NCBI GenBank assembly: GCA_902478705.1
Contig: CABSMB010000047.1
Location: 1 to 7,656 of the forward strand
Reading direction: 5' to 3'
DNA length: 7,656 nt
Source: an uncultured Collinsella sp.
Lineage (GTDB): Bacteria > Actinomycetota > Coriobacteriia > Coriobacteriales > Coriobacteriaceae
Of the stretch, positions 1 through 5,994 are shown in pieces. Both the position numbers and the translations under genes were made by a program. Each line of letters starts with the position of its first letter. Position 1 is the stretch's first letter. The notes beneath the pieces are model-generated. The model was not told where the DNA came from and ran no database searches. It saw nothing but the letters and a program-made list of their open reading frames with translations.

Positions 1-341
1 AAGCTCATGCGACCCGTAGGCTTGTAGAGATTGAAGCTGCCCTTAAAGCTTACCTGCATGCCGTCGCGCAAGTCGAAGGTGCGCTTAAGGTAGGCGCCCT
101 TCCAGATGATGCAGTCAACGGCGGCCGAATCGTCCTTAATCTGGAAGTAGCAGTGGCCGCTTCGGGCATTGGGGCCACGGAAGCCCGTGACCTCGCCCAG
201 GACGCTCAGCTGCGGAATGGCATCGAGCGCACCGGCGGCGATCTCCACCGCTTGGCTCACGCTGAGCTCTTTGCGCTCCTGCTCGTCCGAACCGTCGAAC
301 TCGGCGGAAACGGCATTGCCGGTTAGATTCCAGCCTGCCAC
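1..341 (-). CDS. xseA: Exodeoxyribonuclease VII large subunit, N-terminal part (cut by window edge)
   Basis: Exonuclease VII degrades single-stranded DNA from both ends in the cytoplasm; XseA is its large, catalytic subunit and works with XseB. About 113 codons are visible before the window ends, and they cover the N-terminal OB-fold that binds single-stranded DNA. After a variable stretch of about 35 residues the family pattern appears: an 'LSVLGEVTGF' strand, 'SGHCYFQIKD' (compare the 'SGHLYFTLKD' pattern of XseA), 'VDCIIWKGAY', then 'DGMQVSFKGSFNLYKPTGRM'. The catalytic domain lies outside the window. I chose the GTG at 341-339 because AAAGGAGG (353-346) sits four bases upstream. An in-frame ATG at 359-357 is possible but has no clear ribosome site. 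It is the third gene of the minus-strand series rnd, yugP, xseA, and a 115-bp gap with a stem-loop separates it from yugP, so it may have its own transcript. xseB would be expected further downstream. Identification rests on recognised motifs and was not checked by a search. Confidence 0.85.
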   Translation of the reverse strand, partial: MAGWNLTGNAVSAEFDGSDEQERKELSVSQAVEIAAGALDAIPQLSVLGEVTGFRGPNARSGHCYFQIKDDSAAVDCIIWKGAYLKRTFDLRDGMQVSFKGSFNLYKPTGRMS

Positions 342-345
342 GCAG

Positions 346-353
346 CCTCCTTT
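346..353 (-). promoter_or_regulatory. Ribosome binding site deciding the GTG start of xseA
   Basis: The minus strand reads AAAGGAGG here, a near-perfect Shine-Dalgarno match. It lies inside the six-codon extension that an ATG start at 359 would give, which favours the GTG at 341. The four-base spacing is short but matches the spacing at the C69 gene in this window. Confidence 0.6.
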
Positions 354-407
354 CGTCATCGTGCACAAGGGCTCCGGCCCTGCGCAAATTCAAGTCCAAC
401 ACATAGT

Positions 408-444
408 ACAGCGCCGCGGGGACACAAATCTCCGCGGCGCCTGT
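408..444 (-). terminator. GC-rich stem-loop between yugP and xseA, possible terminator
   Basis: GCGCCGCGG (411-419) and CCGCGGCGC (432-440) form a perfect 9-bp stem around a 12-nt loop. The flanks ACA (408-410) and TGT (442-444) can extend it if one C is bulged. It starts 13 bases after the yugP stop codon on the minus strand. No run of U follows, so it is a weak intrinsic terminator at best; it could instead be a 3'-end processing or stability element. Confidence 0.45.
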
Positions 445-456
445 CAAGCCAATTTG

Positions 457-1161
457 TTATCGGTTGGAGTTTCTGTTGTAGCGAGCCATCAGGTAGAGCA
501 GTTGAATGATCGAAGTGAGCGCTGCGGCCACATAGGTAAGCGCGGCTGCCGTCAGCACCTTCTTGGCGCCGTTGACCTGCTTGGAACTCATGCCCGACTG
601 CTCGATATACGCCACGGCGCGGCGACTGGCATCGATCTCGACCGGCAGCGTAACCAGCTGGAACAACACGCTAAACGAGAAGAAGACCAGCGCGAGGGTC
701 GTGAGCCCCGCGATGTTCATGAACAGGCCCATGAGCAGCACGATCGTCCAGGTGTTTTGGGTAAAGTTGACGACGGGGACCAAAGCGGTACGTACCTTCA
801 TCATGGCATAACCACTTTGACGCTGGGCGGCATGGCCCGCCTCGTGGCAGGCGACGGCAACGCTTGCGACCGACCCGCCCGAACGGTTGGCATCCGACAG
901 ATACAGATTGTTGTCCTGCGGGTTGTAATGATCGGTGAGCTCGCCGGCAACGCCCTTGATGCCCACGGCACTACAACCGTTGGCGTCGAGCATGCGGCGA
1001 GCGACCGTGGCACCCGTATCGCCGTCCGAGCGCACCTTAGACCACGTCCTGTACGTCGAGTTGATATAGCTCTGCGCGGCAAGGCCAAGCACCGTGCAGA
1101 CAAGAACAACCAGCAGGTACAGCGGGTCAATGCCAAAGCCGTATCCATAGTAATAAGGCAT
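457..1161 (-). CDS. yugP: YugP-type membrane zinc metallopeptidase
   Basis: This is a 234-residue predicted integral membrane protein of the putative neutral zinc metallopeptidase family typified by Bacillus YugP (Zn_peptidase_2). The short N-terminus rich in Tyr and Gly ends in 'DPLYLLVVLV', the start of the first membrane span (about 13-30). A soluble segment follows that contains the zinc motif HEAGH (106-110): two His ligands and the catalytic Glu. Further hydrophobic spans lie at about 127-147, 150-172 and 203-226. 'VEIDAS' (174-179) sits where the family carries a further conserved acidic residue, so E175 is a candidate third zinc ligand. Length is normal for the family, and the substrate is not known. 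The ATG is preceded by GGAGG (minus strand, 1173-1169) with a seven-base gap. The gene begins 64 bases after the rnd stop with no obvious terminator, so co-transcription is likely; a TAGAAT at 1202-1197 could be a weak internal -10 box. Confidence 0.9.
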   Translation of the reverse strand: MPYYYGYGFGIDPLYLLVVLVCTVLGLAAQSYINSTYRTWSKVRSDGDTGATVARRMLDANGCSAVGIKGVAGELTDHYNPQDNNLYLSDANRSGGSVASVAVACHEAGHAAQRQSGYAMMKVRTALVPVVNFTQNTWTIVLLMGLFMNIAGLTTLALVFFSFSVLFQLVTLPVEIDASRRAVAYIEQSGMSSKQVNGAKKVLTAAALTYVAAALTSIIQLLYLMARYNRNSNR

Positions 1162-1225
1162 GCGAATTCCTCCGAATCGAGTTACACGTTGGAGGCATTC
1201 TACCCACTCAAGCGGCTAGGCTTCC

Positions 1226-2359
1226 TTATAGCAATTCAATTTTGCCATCTTTGACCGTCAACCCCATGTTGCCCGAGAGCAGATCGTCCAGGCGCGAGCC
1301 CACGAGCTCAAAGCGCCAGCCTTCGCGCAGGGGACTCTGCTCGGGGTGCTCAATATAGTCGGCCAGGTCATCGCGCGAGGCAATGACCGAGGTCGCCACG
1401 CCCGAACGCTCGGCAACCAGACGAATAAGCGCGTACATGAGATCCGTCACGCTCTCCAACTCCGGCGAAATCTGACGGTGCCCGCGCACCATGAGCGGCA
1501 GGCGATCGTGTGGGCAGCTCGCACCGCGCTTAATGGCCATGAGCGCGCCGTCCACGTCGCGCTCCCCCAGCTGATCGGTGCCGCGGATGCTGCGGAACTC
1601 CTCGACGCGCACGGGATTGCGCTTAACGAGCGCAAGCAGCGTGTCGTCGGACATGACCCACTTGCGCGGGATGTTGCGGCGCTCGGCGCGGTCCTCGCGC
1701 CAAGCAGCAAGCTCGCGCGCAATGCCCAGCTGATGGCGGCTGCAGGAGTTGATGCGCTTGACCTTGCGGAATGCCTCATGGCGGTCGGCGCGGTAGTGTG
1801 ACTCGTCGGCCAACGGACGCAACTCGTCGAGCACCCAGTCCACGCGGCCCAGCTCACGCAGGCGGCTCATCATCTCGGTATAGGCGACGATCAGGTACTT
1901 GACGTCATCGATCGCGTACTCGATCTGTTTGTCGGTCAGCGGGCGGCGCGACCAATCGGTCAGCGACTCGGTCTTGGGCAACGAGACGCCGCAAAACGTC
2001 TGCACGAGCGCGCCGTAGGAAATCTGCTGGCGCTCGCCCAAAAAGGCGGCGGCCACCTGCGTGTCAAAAATGGGACGCGGCAGCACGCCCACGGTATGGA
2101 GCATAACCTCCATATCCTGCGAGCAAGCGTGAAACACCTTGGTCACGCTCTCATCGCCCATAAGCTCGGCCAGCGGCGATGGGTCGTCGATCACCAGAGG
2201 ATCGACCGCGACGCTCTCGGCAGGGGTGGCAATCTGGACCAAGCACAGGCGCGGGTGGAACGTGCGCTCGCGCAAAAACTCGGTATCGACGGCAATCGCG
2301 TCGAACTCGCGGGCGCGTTGGCAAAAGTCGAGTAGAGCCTGATGTGTGGAAATGTACAT
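1226..2359 (-). CDS. rnd: Ribonuclease D (DEDDy 3'-5' exoribonuclease with HRDC domain)
   Basis: RNase D trims 3' ends of tRNA and other small RNA precursors. The 377-residue protein has the full family architecture. The DEDDy exonuclease domain shows D25 and E27 in 'AVDTEF', D82 in 'HACSQD', and Y148/D152 in 'YAIDDVKYL'; these are the metal-binding and catalytic residues. 'PRPIFDTQVAAAFLG' and 'TESLTDWSRRPLT' are further hallmark blocks. An HRDC nucleic-acid-binding domain follows at about 206-285. The remaining ~90 residues are less recognisable but fit the length of actinobacterial homologues. I start at the ATG at 2359 because homologues begin about there, as in 'MYISTHQALLDF'. A GTG at 2395 would add 12 residues that do not look conserved and has no ribosome site. 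The chosen ATG has only a weak purine-rich site (GGGTTGAT). It heads the minus-strand series and is divergent from the lipid kinase gene. Confidence 0.92.
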   Translation of the reverse strand: MYISTHQALLDFCQRAREFDAIAVDTEFLRERTFHPRLCLVQIATPAESVAVDPLVIDDPSPLAELMGDESVTKVFHACSQDMEVMLHTVGVLPRPIFDTQVAAAFLGERQQISYGALVQTFCGVSLPKTESLTDWSRRPLTDKQIEYAIDDVKYLIVAYTEMMSRLRELGRVDWVLDELRPLADESHYRADRHEAFRKVKRINSCSRHQLGIARELAAWREDRAERRNIPRKWVMSDDTLLALVKRNPVRVEEFRSIRGTDQLGERDVDGALMAIKRGASCPHDRLPLMVRGHRQISPELESVTDLMYALIRLVAERSGVATSVIASRDDLADYIEHPEQSPLREGWRFELVGSRLDDLLSGNMGLTVKDGKIELL

Positions 2360-2421
2360 ATCAACCCATCGAATAAGGTTAGGCCCGAAAAACACGGGTA
2401 GGATATCGGCATTGCCTTACA

Positions 2422-2450
2422 ACTATACTCGGTTAGTCACAGAACGGGAA
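2422..2450 (-). promoter_or_regulatory. Candidate rnd promoter in the divergent intergenic region
   Basis: On the minus strand, TATAGT (2427-2422) is a good -10 match, and TTCCCG (2450-2445) is a poor -35 match at exactly 17 bp spacing. The -10 lies 63 bases upstream of the rnd ATG. The same bases read on the plus strand give TATACT (2424-2429), 29 bases before the kinase ATG, so the two divergent -10 boxes may overlap. No convincing plus-strand -35 is visible. Confidence 0.35.
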
Positions 2451-2457
2451 CGTAAGT

Positions 2458-3375
2458 ATGCGCTGCCTTATCATCCACAACCCGGCATCGGGCCCCAGCT
2501 CAGATGAAATCTACGCGTTCACGCACGCCCTCGCGCAGGGCGGCGACGAGGTCGTGATGCGCTTTATCGGCGATGGCATGGAACCCGAGGACGCCGTGGC
2601 AGACGTGCGCGAGTTTGATCGCGTGGTCGTTTCGGGCGGCGACGGCACCGTCTCCAACGTGCTCGACCAAATGCGAGGGTGCGGTGTCCCCACGCTCGTC
2701 TTCCCCTCCGGCACAGCCTGCCTGTTCTTTAACAACATCGGTAATGCCCCCGAGGCAGCGGCGCTTGCCAAGGCTTGCCGCGCCGGTCGTACGGTCAAAG
2801 TGGACATGGGCGAGCTCTTTTGGCTCGACGAGAACGGCAACGAGAAGCGCCACGGCTTCATCATCATCGCCGGCTCGGGCTTCGACGCCGAGATCATGAT
2901 GAAGGCCGCCCCCGCCAAAAACGACATCGGTGAGATCGCCTATTTCCTGTCGGCGCTCGCCACACCCAACCCCACGGTGGCGCACTTTACGATTGAGCAT
3001 GATGGCATTGTCGAGGAGCTCGATGGCATCTGCTGCATGGCCGGCAACACCTCGGTCATTCAAAACGACATCAACCTGTTCCCCGATTGCCGCATGAACG
3101 ACGGCATGGTCGACATCGCGGTCATCGAGCCCGTAAAAACCGTCCAGCTCCTGCCCACCGTGATCACCGCCGCACTCGACCCCGCTGGCAAGGTGCTCGG
3201 CCGCCCGCAGTTCAAGATCATCCAGACCAAGGAAGCCAAGATCACCTGCACCCCGTCGCTGGGCATGCAGTTCGACGGCGAGATCATCTCCAGCAACTCG
3301 GGCGTCTTTGGTGCCCGCGCACTTCCGCAATGCCTCGACCTCATCGTCGACGAATTCTCCCCGCTCGGAAAATAG
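2458..3375 (+). CDS. Diacylglycerol/sphingosine kinase-family lipid kinase
   Basis: The 305-residue protein belongs to the DAGK catalytic (DgkB/YegS-like) family of soluble kinases, which phosphorylate lipids such as diacylglycerol at the inner membrane face. In order it shows the N-terminal strand with 'NPASG' (8-12), the nucleotide-binding 'SGGDGTVSNVL' (GGDGT at 60-64), 'FPSGTACLF' (82-90, in place of the usual GTxND-type loop), a C-terminal beta-sandwich with 'AGSGFDAEI', 'MNDGMVDIAVI' (DG at 215-216), and 'MQFDGEII' (FDGE at 272-275). Length matches the family. The true lipid substrate cannot be read from sequence, and the Asn of the GTxN motif is replaced by Cys (C88), so the specificity may differ from classical DgkB. 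The start ATG has only a weak upstream site (GGGAAC). It is followed after nine bases by a 30-codon membrane peptide gene and then a terminator, so the two form a small operon. Confidence 0.85.
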   Translation: MRCLIIHNPASGPSSDEIYAFTHALAQGGDEVVMRFIGDGMEPEDAVADVREFDRVVVSGGDGTVSNVLDQMRGCGVPTLVFPSGTACLFFNNIGNAPEAAALAKACRAGRTVKVDMGELFWLDENGNEKRHGFIIIAGSGFDAEIMMKAAPAKNDIGEIAYFLSALATPNPTVAHFTIEHDGIVEELDGICCMAGNTSVIQNDINLFPDCRMNDGMVDIAVIEPVKTVQLLPTVITAALDPAGKVLGRPQFKIIQTKEAKITCTPSLGMQFDGEIISSNSGVFGARALPQCLDLIVDEFSPLGK

Positions 3376-3384
3376 GAGGACCCC

Positions 3385-3477
3385 ATGAACGACAACCCCC
3401 TGATTGGCTTTATCGTCATCGTCTTGGCCATGCTCGTCGGCTATGCGATTAACGTGATCCACCGCCGGAAGAAGTAA
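3385..3477 (+). CDS. Small single-span membrane protein (30 residues), unknown function
   Basis: This short gene encodes MNDNPLIGFIVIVLAMLVGY followed by AINVIHRRKK and a TAA stop. Residues 6-25 form one hydrophobic helix, and the basic tail HRRKK predicts an N-outside, C-inside topology by the positive-inside rule. Translation is well supported: AGGAGGA overlaps the kinase stop codon region and lies four to five bases before the ATG, and the gap to the kinase stop is only nine bases. The gene ends 36 bases before a strong terminator, so it is the last gene of the kinase operon. I do not recognise a family. Its position suggests a helper that tethers or modulates the adjacent membrane-associated lipid kinase, but that is inference only. 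Confidence 0.72.
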   Translation: MNDNPLIGFIVIVLAMLVGYAINVIHRRKK

Positions 3478-3513
3478 TTCCACATTGGTATGATATTCAT
3501 CCAATTATCGTCT

Positions 3514-3554
3514 CCCCCGTTGTTTATGCATTTGCCAGACAGCGGGGGATTTTT
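3514..3554 (+). terminator. Intrinsic terminator of the lipid kinase operon
   Basis: CCCCCGTTGTT (3514-3524) pairs with GACAGCGGGGG (3538-3548) over 11 bp, with two G-U wobbles and a 13-nt loop. One A and then TTTTT (3550-3554) follow. It closes the kinase and small-protein operon 36 bases after the last stop codon. Confidence 0.88.
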
Positions 3555-3644
3555 CTTTGTGCCCTGTGCAAGGCGCTTTATTCAGGTACAGTAATTGCAG
3601 GGCGTCTTTATTTAACTAAAGCTAGATAATGAGTATTCTTGTCC

Positions 3645-3680
3645 GCTCATCGCATATTTTAGGACGCTCATCGAGTATTT
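3645..3680 (+). repeat. Two 15-bp direct repeats upstream of the C69 dipeptidase gene
   Basis: GCTCATCGCATATTT (3645-3659) and GCTCATCGAGTATTT (3666-3680) match at 13 of 15 positions and start exactly 21 bp apart, about two helical turns. They lie in the 231-bp AT-richer stretch between the terminator and the dipeptidase start, which contains no supportable gene. A regulator binding site is a reasonable guess. GATAAT (3625-3630) is a possible -10 box but has no good -35 partner. Confidence 0.5.
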
Positions 3681-3700
3681 CATCGAAATAGATGAATACT
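3674..3700. repeat. Imperfect palindrome upstream of the C69 gene
   Basis: AGTATTTCATC (3674-3684) and GATGAATACT (3691-3700) are inverted copies with a single extra T (3680), around the six bases GAAATA. The left arm overlaps the second direct repeat. A third copy of the AGTATTC half-site occurs at 3632-3638. The arrangement fits an operator for a dimeric regulator or a stem in a 5' leader; which one cannot be told from sequence. Confidence 0.45.
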
Positions 3701-3739
3701 ATTTAGACTTCCGATAGGCTAATAGATGTATTTATTAGC

Positions 3740-3769
3740 TGAAATCCTGCACGGTTCCGCAGGGTTTCA
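3740..3769 (+). promoter_or_regulatory. 5'-leader hairpin just before the C69 gene's ribosome site
   Basis: TGAAATCCTGC (3740-3750) pairs with GCAGGGTTTCA (3759-3769) over 11 bp with one G-U wobble and an 8-nt loop. It ends six bases before the GGGAGG ribosome site (3776-3781). No U-run follows, so it is not a terminator. It may stabilise the mRNA or tune translation. It also shows that the in-frame upstream ATG at 3726 runs through leader sequence and is not the real start. Confidence 0.5.
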
Positions 3770-3785
3770 ACGGTTGGGAGGGATC

Positions 3786-5588
3786 ATGAGGTTTACTCAT
3801 CCTGTCAACACGCTCAAAAAGCTCGGCTGCGGCCTTGCGTTTGGAGCAGCGGCCATCATGGCCATGCCGACTTCGGCGCTCGCCTGCACCCAGATCTACA
3901 TGGGCAGCAAGCTTACGGCAGACGGCAACACGTACTACGGCCGTTCCGAGGACTTCGGTCCGCGCTATGTCAAGCACTTTGGCATTGAGCCCGCACACAA
4001 GGACGGCAACGAGTACACCTCGGTCGAGTCCGGTTTTGAATACAAGTCCAAGGGCGCAACCTACCGCTACACCTTCGTTCGCGACAACCCCTCTCAGTGG
4101 GAAGATCGCTACGACGCATATTCCGAGGCTGGCATCAACGAGAAGGGCGTTTCCTGCTCTGCCACGCTGAGCACCTCCTATAACGAGAAGGCCGAAGAGG
4201 CCGACCCCATCACCGAGGAGACTGGCATTGGCGAGTACAGCTATGCCAGCGTCATCCTGGGCGAGAGCGCCACGGCCCGCGAGGGCGTCGAGCTCATCGG
4301 CAGCCTGATCGACGAGCAGGGCGTCTGCTCCAACGACCAGATCATCATCGCCGACAGCACCGAGACCTGGCTGTTCGCCGCGCTTTCCGGCCATCAGTGG
4401 ATTGCTATGAAGCTCGCCGATGACATCGCCTCGCTCAACCCCAACATCGGCAACCTCACCTATAACGTCGACCTCGATGACACCGAGAACTGTCTCCATT
4501 CCGAGGGCATCGAGTCCATGCCTAAGGAGAAGGGCTTTGCCGAGTACACCGACGGCAAGTTCGACGTCGCCAAGACCTACGGCGAGGAGATCGGCGAGGC
4601 CGGTATGCACCAGTGGTCGCGCTATATCCAGGGTCGCGATTACTTCATGGCCCCGCTGGCTGAAGGCACTGACTACGAGATCGTGAAAGACGAGCGCGAA
4701 GATGCTCGCGCCACGACCGGCGCCCTGGTCCACGAGATGCAGCCGCTGTTCTTCCAGCCCGGCAAGTCCGACTGGAACACCTTTGAGATGATCCGTTCCT
4801 TCGCCGCTCGCGGCGAAAACGTTGCCGGTCTCAACGCTAACACCGACGGCGCCTATGCCATCGGCTCCAACCGCAACACCGAGATCCACACCTTCCAGAT
4901 CCGTCAGGGCATGGACCCCGAGATCGCGACCATCCAGTGGGAGATGCTCTCCAACGCCGAGTTCTCCGTCGCCATCCCCCTCTACTCCGCACTGCTCACC
5001 GAGGTCAGCCCCTACTTTAGCGATCAGGATGTCTCCTTCGATCACTGCGAAGAGGAAGACGTCGTGAACAACGAGGAGCCCAAGAACTCCATCAACTACG
5101 TCCTCATGGACATCAACACGCTCGCCTATGAGAACCGCGACCACTGCGCTACCGGCGTCCGCGCCTACCTCGATGCGCTGCAGAAGGAACTCATCGAGCA
5201 GAACCTGACCGTCGACGAGGCCATGCAGGCCGCCGAGGGCACCGAGGCCCGCACCGCCCTGGCCAACAAGGCCGGCAAGGCTGCCACCAAGAATACCTAC
5301 CTCAAGTGCAAGGCCATGCTCGAGGAGATGCGTGACTATCTTAAGGAGGGCGACTTCTCCGAGGAGTTCGTCCCGAGCGACTACGATGCCGACAACGACT
5401 GCCTGGTCAAGTCCATCACCTACGCCGACGAGGCCCTCTCCGATGAGGACGTAGCCGAGCCCGAGGTCGAGAAGAAAGAGGCCACCGAGGAGAAGTCCGA
5501 GGGCAACAACATGGCTGCCATGGCCGTTGGTGCCGTCGTCATCATCGGTGTCTGCGGCTTCGTGCTCTATCGTCGCAAGAAGGCCTAA
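3786..5588 (+). CDS. Secreted, membrane-anchored C69-family dipeptidase
   Basis: This 600-residue protein is a PepD-like family C69 cysteine peptidase, an N-terminal-nucleophile enzyme that cleaves dipeptides. Residues 1-33 are a signal peptide: basic start, 'KKLG', hydrophobic core, and 'ALA' just before C34. An AxA signal peptidase I site there would expose C34, the expected catalytic nucleophile in 'CTQIYMG'. Family blocks follow: 'TADGNTYYGRSEDFG', 'GVSCSATLSTSYN', 'GIGEYSYASVIL', 'AREGVELIGSLIDEQG', 'ADSTETWLF', 'GHQWIAMKLADD' and 'AEFSVAIPLYSALL'. An acidic Glu/Lys-rich linker leads to a C-terminal membrane span (about 576-595) and 'RRKKA', so the enzyme should face outside, tethered to the membrane. 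No LPXTG motif is present. At 600 residues it is longer than typical lactobacillary PepD (roughly 470), and the extra length is mostly signal, linker and anchor. The ATG at 3786 follows GGGAGG; an ATG at 3726 would spoil the signal peptide. The gene stands alone and likely supplies amino acids from peptides. Confidence 0.9.
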   Translation: MRFTHPVNTLKKLGCGLAFGAAAIMAMPTSALACTQIYMGSKLTADGNTYYGRSEDFGPRYVKHFGIEPAHKDGNEYTSVESGFEYKSKGATYRYTFVRDNPSQWEDRYDAYSEAGINEKGVSCSATLSTSYNEKAEEADPITEETGIGEYSYASVILGESATAREGVELIGSLIDEQGVCSNDQIIIADSTETWLFAALSGHQWIAMKLADDIASLNPNIGNLTYNVDLDDTENCLHSEGIESMPKEKGFAEYTDGKFDVAKTYGEEIGEAGMHQWSRYIQGRDYFMAPLAEGTDYEIVKDEREDARATTGALVHEMQPLFFQPGKSDWNTFEMIRSFAARGENVAGLNANTDGAYAIGSNRNTEIHTFQIRQGMDPEIATIQWEMLSNAEFSVAIPLYSALLTEVSPYFSDQDVSFDHCEEEDVVNNEEPKNSINYVLMDINTLAYENRDHCATGVRAYLDALQKELIEQNLTVDEAMQAAEGTEARTALANKAGKAATKNTYLKCKAMLEEMRDYLKEGDFSEEFVPSDYDADNDCLVKSITYADEALSDEDVAEPEVEKKEATEEKSEGNNMAAMAVGAVVIIGVCGFVLYRRKKA

Positions 5589-5605
5589 GGCCCTCACGCT
5601 CTAAG

Positions 5606-5639
5606 GGAGGGCAAGACAGTGCGAGCGGTCTTGCCCTCC
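5606..5639 (+). terminator. Stem-loop after the C69 gene, probable terminator
   Basis: GGAGGGCAAGAC (5606-5617) and GTCTTGCCCTCC (5628-5639) form a perfect 12-bp stem with a 10-nt loop, starting 17 bases after the dipeptidase stop. There is no clear U-run afterwards, so termination may be partial or the structure may protect the 3' end. Confidence 0.6.
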
Positions 5640-5691
5640 TCGCCTGTCATCCGACCGGCTGGAAACGTCGCCGAAATCTTTTCAAAAAAGA

Positions 5692-5721
5692 TTCCCTGCA
5701 CACACTTCGCTGTGCTATAGT
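5692..5721 (+). promoter_or_regulatory. Candidate promoter of the trp leader and transporter operon
   Basis: TATAGT (5716-5721) is preceded by TG and one base (5713-5715), giving an extended -10 element. The -35 is poor: TTCCCT at 5692-5697, 18 bp spacing. Transcription would begin near 5728, about 52 bases before the leader peptide. A small inverted repeat, GCACA (5698-5702) and TGTGC (5711-5715), lies in the spacer and could be an operator. Confidence 0.55.
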
Positions 5722-5779
5722 GCAGCGCAACAGCAACTAGGTGCGACCGCGCCACGGTATCACGAAAGGAGCCACCAAC

Positions 5780-5848
5780 ATGAAGAACACGATGACGTCT
5801 CTCAACAACTGGTGGTGGCGTGATGCGGATACGATCGGTCGACAGTGA
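5780..5848 (+). CDS. trpL: Trp-rich leader peptide of a tryptophan attenuator
   Basis: A 22-codon open frame encodes MKNTMTSLNNWWWRDADTIG and two more residues (R, Q), with three consecutive Trp codons TGG at 5810-5818. AAAGGAG (5765-5771) is an excellent ribosome site with eight bases of spacing. The peptide has no likely function of its own; translating it lets the ribosome measure charged tRNA-Trp. With scarce Trp the ribosome should stall at codons 11-13; with ample Trp it runs to the TGA at 5846. Competing hairpins and a strong terminator follow directly (see 5817-5863 and 5885-5915). 'NWWW' resembles trp leader peptides of Streptomyces and other Actinobacteria as I remember them. What is unusual is the next gene: a tryptophan transporter component instead of trpE or another biosynthetic gene. 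The symbol trpL is by analogy. Confidence 0.9.
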   Translation: MKNTMTSLNNWWWRDADTIGRQ

Positions 5849-5863
5849 GTCCCTCACGCCTGT
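5817..5863 (+). promoter_or_regulatory. Competing leader hairpins overlapping the Trp codons and stop codon
   Basis: GGCGTGA (5817-5823), which starts inside the third Trp codon, is perfectly complementary to TCACGCC (5854-5860). This gives a 7-bp pause-type hairpin that a stalled ribosome would block. The second arm can instead join a short hairpin, GTGAG (5845-5849) with CTCAC (5853-5857), which spans the leader stop codon. A TTTTT run (5863-5867) follows at once. The two structures exclude each other, as expected for an attenuator. Folding energies were not computed. Confidence 0.65.
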
Positions 5864-5884
5864 TTTTGCGCTCTAGGTGATTGG

Positions 5885-5915
5885 AAGGCCTCCGGTTTCG
5901 ACCGGGGGCCTTTTT
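5885..5915 (+). terminator. Attenuator terminator upstream of trpP
   Basis: GGCCTCCGGT (5887-5896) pairs with ACCGGGGGCC (5901-5910) over 10 bp with one wobble. The loop is TTCG, a very stable tetraloop, and TTTTT follows (5911-5915); two upstream A's can pair with the first T's. It lies 36 bases after the leader peptide stop and 80 bases before trpP. In the leader segment, CGGTCGA (5836-5842) is complementary to TCGACCG (5898-5904), covering the loop and the start of the right arm, so it could act as an antiterminator. Confidence 0.92.
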
Positions 5916-5994
5916 CTATCTCGAGCCCGATCGCATTCGCATCACGCGCCTCCGCTTTCTTCTCTTGCACTTCCCCTCCGAAAGGATTTTCACC

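Noticed and set aside
169..1254. 361-codon plus-strand open frame
   Set aside because: It runs antisense through xseA and yugP, both of which have clear motifs; its composition is shadow-like with no recognisable domain.
2500..3504. 334-codon minus-strand open frame
   Set aside because: It is antisense to the lipid kinase and its terminator-proximal small gene, and rich in Asp, His and Gly without motifs.
3726..3785. Upstream in-frame ATG giving a 620-residue C69 protein
   Set aside because: It has no ribosome site, overlaps the leader hairpin, and would put 20 unrelated residues ahead of a good signal peptide that follows GGGAGG.
3876..3890. Lipoprotein signal (lipobox) at the Cys of the C69 protein
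   Set aside because: Leu is at -2 with Ala at -3 (A-L-A-C), not the L-x-x-C order of a lipobox. The Cys is explained as the catalytic nucleophile after an AxA site.
3735..5597. 620-codon open frame antisense to the C69 gene
   Set aside because: Its residues are low-complexity (Gly, Val, Leu, Asp) and mirror the high-GC codon pattern of the real gene. There is no family motif, whereas the plus strand shows full C69 features.
5738..5753. T-box-like sequence AGGTGCGACCGCG upstream of the leader peptide
   Set aside because: It lacks one G and differs at another base from the T-box consensus. The likely start near 5728 leaves no room for a specifier stem. It can form only a small 5-bp hairpin, and the Trp-rich leader plus terminator explains regulation better.
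5881..5994. N-terminal extension of trpP by 38 codons
   Set aside because: It would read through the terminator stem and T-run; the ATG at 5995 has a good ribosome site and fits the family.
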